Shown: in pieces, positions 54,828 through 64,000 of the stretch
How positions within the stretch are numbered: the stretch's first letter is position 1
Layout: each line of letters opens with the position of its first letter
Assembly (NCBI GenBank): GCA_009731375.1
Contig: BJOX01000318.1
Location: forward strand, 112,089-176,088
DNA length: 64,000 nt
Direction: 5' to 3'
Source of the DNA: Paulinella micropora
Taxonomy: Eukaryota > Cercozoa > Imbricatea > Euglyphida
Notes under the pieces: generated by a model
Databases searched by the model: none
Told to the model about the DNA's origin: nothing
The model's input: only the letters and a program-made list of their open reading frames with translations
Program-made: the position numbers and the translations under genes

Positions 54828-57489
54828 TCAGCTGTCTGTCCAGGATTCCAAAGCTCGCCTCTGCGATGTCATTGTCAAACTTTGTTGTTTCAAAATGGCT
54901 GCGATTGCGGGTGTAATCTTATTTTCTTCAAGAGAGCCCCCTTCAAAGAAAATTCCGAAGTGCTTCTCAAACTTAGCAAGAAAACTCGCACATGCCTCCC
55001 GCTCGATTTCTTTAACATCGATGTTGAAGGAATGTTTTTCCAGCAGGTCGATTTCCACTTTATGAGCTTCCCTATAGCTCTTAACCTCAGGCAGGATTGC
55101 AGGAAACTCATTGAAAACGTCGTACCTAGCAGTACAAAAAAATCATCACAGCACGTCAGTAAATCAAGTTCAGTGAAGTAATGAAGACAATCAGAACCTG
55201 AATTTTTTGTCAGGGAAGCCGTCGTCCTTCCAATCAAGTAGCAGCGAGCGAATCTTCTTCAAGAACGGAATGGCGTCCCAGATGTGCCAACCAACGACAG
55301 CGGACTTGACAGCCACACGGTGAGGTTGCAGAATGGTGACAAACAAACGGCCGTGAAGCTGAAGTCCCGCTATGAGAGCTGCGCTATTAAGATACNNNNN
55401 NNNNNGAGGGAAACCGTCGTCCTTCCAATCAAGTAGCAGCGAGCGAATCTTCTTCAAGAACGGAATGGCGTCCCAGATGTGCCAACCAACGACAGCGGAC
55501 TTGACAGCCACACGGTGAGGTTGCAGAATGGTGACAAACAAACGGCCGTGAAGCTGAAGTCCCGCTATGAGAGCTGCGCTATTAAGATACCCTGTCAGCT
55601 TCGTGGCCAGCTGCCCTGCTTGGTCGTCAGCCACCGTGCACTCCTCGCTAAGCAGCAATAAAATTACATATTCATGCGTAGATGCCGACATGCGGGCACA
55701 GTCAGTACTTACTCGAGGTATTTGAGCCAGGGTTTATGCAGTGCAAAAAAGGGCAGCGCAAGCAAGAAATAAACATGGTAGCGGTTTCCTACAAACACAA
55801 TCAATTCTCATTAGTATTGTGTGTTAGCAGACTTATCTTCTGACCTACGCATCGCGGTATCTGTGGCATTTTCTTTTCCGGATACTGGTCTTTAAACCAA
55901 ACAGCGAAACGCCTCAGGTGTGAAAATGGCCAAAGCTTGTCCGTCGTGGAAAAAAACTTAGCCAACTCACGCAGAGCGACATATTGTATGTTGTCCTTCT
56001 TGCCTATGATTTCGTTCAAGTCCGCTGCTTCACCTATCTGCTGCTTGATCCAATCGCTGACTGAAGAAGCAAAATCATCCTCGCAGAGACACATTGAATG
56101 AATGCTGCATGTCGCACGAAGTCTTTCAATGTCTGGCAACTCGTTCTCGCTGGATGCAGCACGCTGCACATCCAACCATTCCTTTCCTGTGGCCTGCGCA
56201 GCAGCCTCATTGTCCAACATGTAGCAAGCTGGCGCAGCCAGTAATTGACATGCTTTGATGTCGCCAAACAGATTGAAAAGTGATTCGTCATACTCACCAG
56301 CCAGCCGACACTCTTCAGCTGCGGCCTCCAGCACTGACTTGATACCCTTGGCACTATCTTCAGCTGTCCCTGACGGCTGTGTGTAACAACCCCCCGGAAG
56401 GACGCGGGCTACGGATCCGTCAGCACGCAAGAAATTGGACATGCATAGTACTTGACGAGATTCTTGGACGTACCGTCACTATGCAGCGTACAAGACTCAC
56501 TTTGTGCTATCTCGTAAGCTGTCTGCTGTGTAACACACAGACCCAATGCGTGCAGCCAACGGATGATTGTAGGTATGGCGGGGACGGTCAAGCCGTCTGC
56601 ACCCGCGGTAGCCGGGCTGCATTGCAACAAAAGCTGCAACACCTCTGGAACACGTGATGTCGGCATGTCTGCCGTAAGCAAGCCCAATGCTGCACGAATC
56701 ACGGCAGGCGAATAAGTGTAAGCAGTGGTTTTGCCAGAAGTAGACACTTTTTTTCCAGCCGTCGCTCGTAACGGCGTCGGAATGTAATCAGAACCCTGGC
56801 TGCATGAAAGATCTTGAGATTGGGTTGGAGAGTATAATTTGTCCCCGTCTTCTGTTTGTTGTTGCAGCTTTGTGTTTTCTTCAAGCAGCTGTGTCTTTTC
56901 TTCAACCAGCTGTGTGTTCTGGTCTTGGAGCGCAGTTGATTCTGCAGCATGATCTCGTTGTGCTTGCTCAGCTTCTTGATTTAGAGACTGGATTTTTTGG
57001 GTGCGTCTAACTATGGTCTGCTTGCTATTTTTGTCAAGCCTTTTTAATTCATTTTCAAGCTCTTCTTATTTTTTTTTGAAGTTGCTTGCATTCTTCTCGC
57101 TGGGATAGATATGCCTCCTGAAGGTAGTGGTACGAAGAAGTTGCTTCTTCCGCGCTGGCCTTCCACATTGACGCTTCAGCTGTCTTCTGTTCTAACAAAC
57201 GCTTTTCACGCACAGCGCTTGTCAGAACAGTAGCCAGAGAATCGCGAAACATCCGAGCTTTTTGAGCATGTGCAGCTATTTTGGGTAACGCAAGCAAACA
57301 GCCTTTGCATAGTTTTGAATTTGCAAGGTTCTGAGATCTATAAGGCAGCAGACCCAAACTCTGCCACTCTGTTATGCTCTGCTCAGGAATCGCGCAGCCA
57401 GAAACATGACCCGAGGACGATTTAATAGCTCTCCATCCTACTCCGCAAGCGGCACAGAGTCCTAGATAAGCCGTCTGTTTGGGTGGCAT
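54828..57489 (-). CDS. Transposon-type protein, multi-exon, probable DDE/RNase-H-like family
   Basis: Start ATG 57489 (MPPKQTAYLGLCAACGVGWR). The N-terminus has Cys/His pairs (CAACG, HVSGC, CKGC) like a zinc finger. A coiled coil follows (Gln/Glu-rich, ~57.1-56.85 kb). Next comes YSPAVIRAALGLLTADMPTS, then the segment CTLHSDGTSKNLVKYYACP (~56470 region), continued at 56400-55801 (GTAEDSAKGIKSVLEAA; CSIHSMCLCE) and 55690-55193. A last exon (~55127-54828) follows a tract ending CTGCTAG. The 'SDGTSK...Y' arrangement with later GTA and H.MCLCE segments recalls, from memory, large uncharacterised transposon proteins of animals and protists; I cannot name the superfamily. The 184-bp duplication around the gap at 55396 interrupts one exon artificially. 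Confidence 0.55.
55212..55590. other. Artificial 184-bp duplication around a 10-base gap
   Basis: 55212-55395 and 55407-55590 are identical except for one base near the start (GGAAGCC against GGAAACC) and flank ten Ns. This is two contig ends that were not merged, perhaps two alleles. The exon is present once in reality. Confidence 0.9.
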
Positions 57490-57538
57490 TCCTAATAGAT
57501 TAAAAATTAGGAAGAGAAACAGACACGGTTCACCGAAA

Positions 57539-61196
<3,658 letters not shown>

Positions 61197-61268
<72 letters not shown>

Positions 61269-61558
61269 CGAGAGAGTTAAATATGCCACCTAACCTCCTT
61301 CTCTAATCAGCTATTTCTCATCTAACCTAAATTCCATCCTCCTTCAAGTACGTGAACAATCCGACCTCTGGGGAGAAGAAGAAGGAGGAGGGGGAGGAGG
61401 GGGGGGGGGGGGAAAAAAAAAATNNNNNNNNNNNNNNNNNNNNNNNNNNNNNNNNNNNNNNNNNNNNNNNNNNNNNNNNNNNNNNNNNNNNNNNNNNNNN
61501 NNNNNNNNNNNNNNNNNNNNNNNNNNNNNNNNNNNNNNNNNNNNNNNNNNNNNNNNNN
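61197..61558. repeat. (GA)n, G/A homopolymers and assembly gap
   Basis: GA run 61197-61267, unassigned sequence, G and A runs, then the gap 61424-61558. Confidence 0.95.
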
Positions 61559-61583
61559 CCCAACCCCCCCCCCCCCCCCCCCC

Positions 61584-61588
61584 CTTGT

Positions 61589-61620
<32 letters not shown>

Positions 61621-61669
61621 ATCTTGTTGATCTTGTTGATCTTGTTGATCTTGTTGATGCTGTTGTTGG

Positions 61670-61706
<37 letters not shown>

Positions 61707-61733
61707 ATTGTTGTTGTTGCTGCTGCTGCTGCT

Positions 61734-61768
<35 letters not shown>

Positions 61769-61807
61769 GCTGCTGCTGCTGTTGCTGTTGTCGGTGTTGT
61801 TGTTGCG

Positions 61808-61842
<35 letters not shown>

Positions 61843-61951
61843 GCTGTTGCTGTTGCTGCTATTGCTGTTGCTGCTTTCGTTGCTGCTACTGCTGCCGCTG
61901 TCGCTGTTGTTGCTGCTGCTGTTGCTGCTGCTGTTGTTGTTGTTTTTGTTT

Positions 61952-61989
<38 letters not shown>

Positions 61990-62066
61990 CCTGCTGCTGT
62001 TGCTGTTGCTGTTGCTGCTGCTGTTGTTGTTGTTGTTTTTGTCGTCGTTGTTGTTGCTGTTGTTGC

Positions 62067-62106
<40 letters not shown>

Positions 62107-62210
62107 GCTGTTGTTCCTTTTAATTAATAATATTGGGTTGGAAGCGAGGCTGCCTACGTCGTCGTCGTTGTTGTCGTTGTTGTCGTTGTTGTTGTTGTTC
62201 GTGTTGTTCG

Positions 62211-62247
<37 letters not shown>

Positions 62248-62262
62248 ATTGTTGTTATTGTT

Positions 62263-62294
<32 letters not shown>

Positions 62295-62413
62295 ATTTAA
62301 TTAAAATAACTAAATCAATGGCATGATGGTGCGTAGCTGACGGCCTTTGAGTGCCACTTAAAGACAAGTAATAAATGTCTAATCATCCCCAGCCGACTCG
62401 GGACGCCAGAGCA

Positions 62414-62450
<37 letters not shown>

Positions 62451-62639
62451 GATGTTAAATTTAATTAAAGTAATTAAACCAATGGCATGATGGTGCATGG
62501 CTGTTGTTGTTGTTGTTGTTTTTGTTGTTGTTATTCAATTTAATAATAATAAATTTAAATAAACTGATTAATGCAAGATGGTGTGTGGCTACGGCCTTCA
62601 ATCGCCACTTTCATCCCCGGCCGACGGGACGCCAGAGCC

Positions 62640-62688
<49 letters not shown>

Positions 62689-62819
62689 GCTGTTGTTCAA
62701 TTTAATAATAATAAAACTTAAACAAAGTACTTAAAATGCAAGATGGTGTGTGGCTACGGCCTTCATTTTCCACTTTCATTCCCGGCCTACGGGACGCCAG
62801 AGCCTGCTAAATATGTTGT

Positions 62820-62853
<34 letters not shown>

Positions 62854-63014
62854 GTTGTTATTCTTGTTGTTGTTCTTGTTGTAAATTTAATTACAGTAAT
62901 TCAACCAGTGGCATGATGGTGCGTGGATAACGGCCTTAAACCCACTTAAAGACAAGTAGATGCCTAATCATCCCCGGCCGACACGGGACGCCAAAGCATG
63001 TCTCACTGTACTAT
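61584..63014. repeat. (GTT)n arrays joined to ~110-bp repeat family G
   Basis: GTT/GCT trinucleotides to 62117, then repeated pairs of a (GTT)n run and a core containing AATTTAAT, GGCATGATGGTGCGTGG, ACGGCCTT, ATCCCCGGCCGAC and GGGACGCCAGAGC. Core copies: 62292-62405, 62453-62503 (partial), 62533-62640, 62696-62812, 62881-63000, and 63846-63966 beyond. Confidence 0.85.
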
Positions 63015-63720
63015 AGGACTCTAGCTCAAAGACAGAAAAAAAGAGAGAGGAAAAGCAGCAGAAGACCATGCACTATAGTAAAACAACAACATAAGAGGGA
63101 GAAGAGGAAAGGCGGTGAGGAGCGCAGACAGGCCTCGAGAGAGGAGCAAGTCCACTGAAAAGGGAGAGAAGGAAGAGAGAGGGAAGATGAAGGGGGAGGA
63201 GAAACTCGCAATTGCCAATGGGAAAACAGTCTGAGCACCATGTTAGAGGCTCGCGTGTGAAACGAACAAGTCGATGGAGCAGGCAAGCACCAGCAATTAG
63301 TCACAAGCGCTGGAGGCCGAAAGCGAGAGCTGTCTAGAAACCTTCAAGGTCAGAAATGGCAAGGACTTACATCCTAGCATTCAAGCAGGTGGCAAGAGCC
63401 CCATGACCACCAAGATAGCCTGCAAGTGGATCATGGGCCCACCTTCTGAACCTAGGGCTGTGACACCAGAGCCAAGGGAAATAGGGAAAGGAGAGGGATT
63501 GAGCTGCCCTCTCCGCTGATCCAAGAGAAGGGAAGGCTGCGAAAGAAGGATCACTCCCTAGCACACTAGCTGGGCTATAGAAGACATCCAGTTGCGGGGT
63601 GAGGAAGCCCGCAGGAGAGAAGGGGCGAGAGGCTGTGACAGTGGAGTCACATGCGGCAGATGAGGAGAAGGAAGGAGAGCGAGTGAGTGAGTGAGTGAGA
63701 GAGAGAGAGAGAAACAGAGT
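63015..63720. other. Purine-rich segment splitting the family G array
   Basis: About 700 bp of A/G-rich sequence without coding signal, ending in GTGA/GA units. It is flanked by family G copies, so it looks like an insertion into the array. Confidence 0.5.
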
Positions 63721-63775
63721 TGTTGTTGTTGTTTAATTTAATAACAACACGTAAACAAAATACTAAAATGTTGTT

Positions 63776-63807
<32 letters not shown>

Positions 63808-63811
63808 GTGT

Positions 63812-63845
<34 letters not shown>

Positions 63846-64000
63846 GTAAATTTAATTACATTAATTCAACCAGTGGCATGATGATGCGTGGATAACGGCC
63901 TTAAACCCACTTAAAGACAAGTAGATGTCTAATCATCCCCGGCCGACTCGCCGACGCCAGAGCATGTCTCACTGTACTATAGGACTCTAGAGCTCCAAGA
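63721..64000. repeat. (GTT)n and repeat family G copy
   Basis: (GTT)n runs (63719-63847) and one more core (63846-63966), followed by CATGTCTCACTGTACTATAG, which also follows the copy ending at 63000. The unit is therefore longer than 110 bp in these two copies. Confidence 0.85.

Overview
The window is nuclear DNA from a eukaryote, most likely a unicellular alga or alveolate; the species cannot be named from the sequence. The reasons are a spliced importin-alpha gene with GT-AG introns packed with simple repeats, very heavy microsatellite content (mainly TATC tetranucleotides), DNA transposons of eukaryotic type, and a secreted six-cysteine CCP/sushi-like domain of a kind I associate with protists. 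The sequence is a draft assembly: nine N-gaps, most ending in long homopolymers, and one gap flanked by an unmerged 184-bp overlap. Coding regions carry several frame breaks, often at homopolymers, so decay and base errors cannot be separated by eye.

Layout. 1-11.6 kb is almost all microsatellite, interrupted by short interspersed repeats: a family with a roughly 545-bp monomer and a TATC tail, a foldback element, and a 90-bp minisatellite. 11.6-16.16 kb holds the 3' part of an importin-alpha gene, including a tandemly triplicated micro-exon and two partial exon copies. 16.2-22.4 kb is repeat-rich and gene-free, with one foldback element near 18.2 kb. A hypothetical gene lies at 22.5-23.5 kb. 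24.2-27.1 kb is a piggyBac transposon with TTAA ends and its three aspartates. 27.1-30.5 kb is intergenic.

30.5-43.0 kb looks like foreign DNA. It holds a large unknown protein with an overlapping second frame, a broken gene, a BRO-N-like protein, an unknown divergent gene and a ribonucleotide reductase small subunit. From about 33 kb on it is GC-rich, compact and intron-poor, with two ATTAAA signals just after genes. The best reading is a decayed insertion of a large DNA virus; this is inference. BRO-like proteins and ribonucleotide reductase are typical large-DNA-virus genes, and a rearranged piece of the BRO-like gene lies 4 kb upstream of it.

44.3-45.8 kb holds a minus-strand gene of unknown function broken by a frameshift and an in-frame stop. 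46-50.1 kb is again repeat. 50.2-50.5 kb encodes the small secreted CCP-like protein. 52.9-57.5 kb is a minus-strand cluster of two to three hypothetical genes and a multi-exon transposon-type protein. 57.5-64 kb is repeats, including a family of about 110-bp cores joined to (GTT)n. The main biological themes are mobile-element ecology (transposons, tailed repeats, virus-like insertion) and how microsatellites, exons and repeats have been copied into one another.
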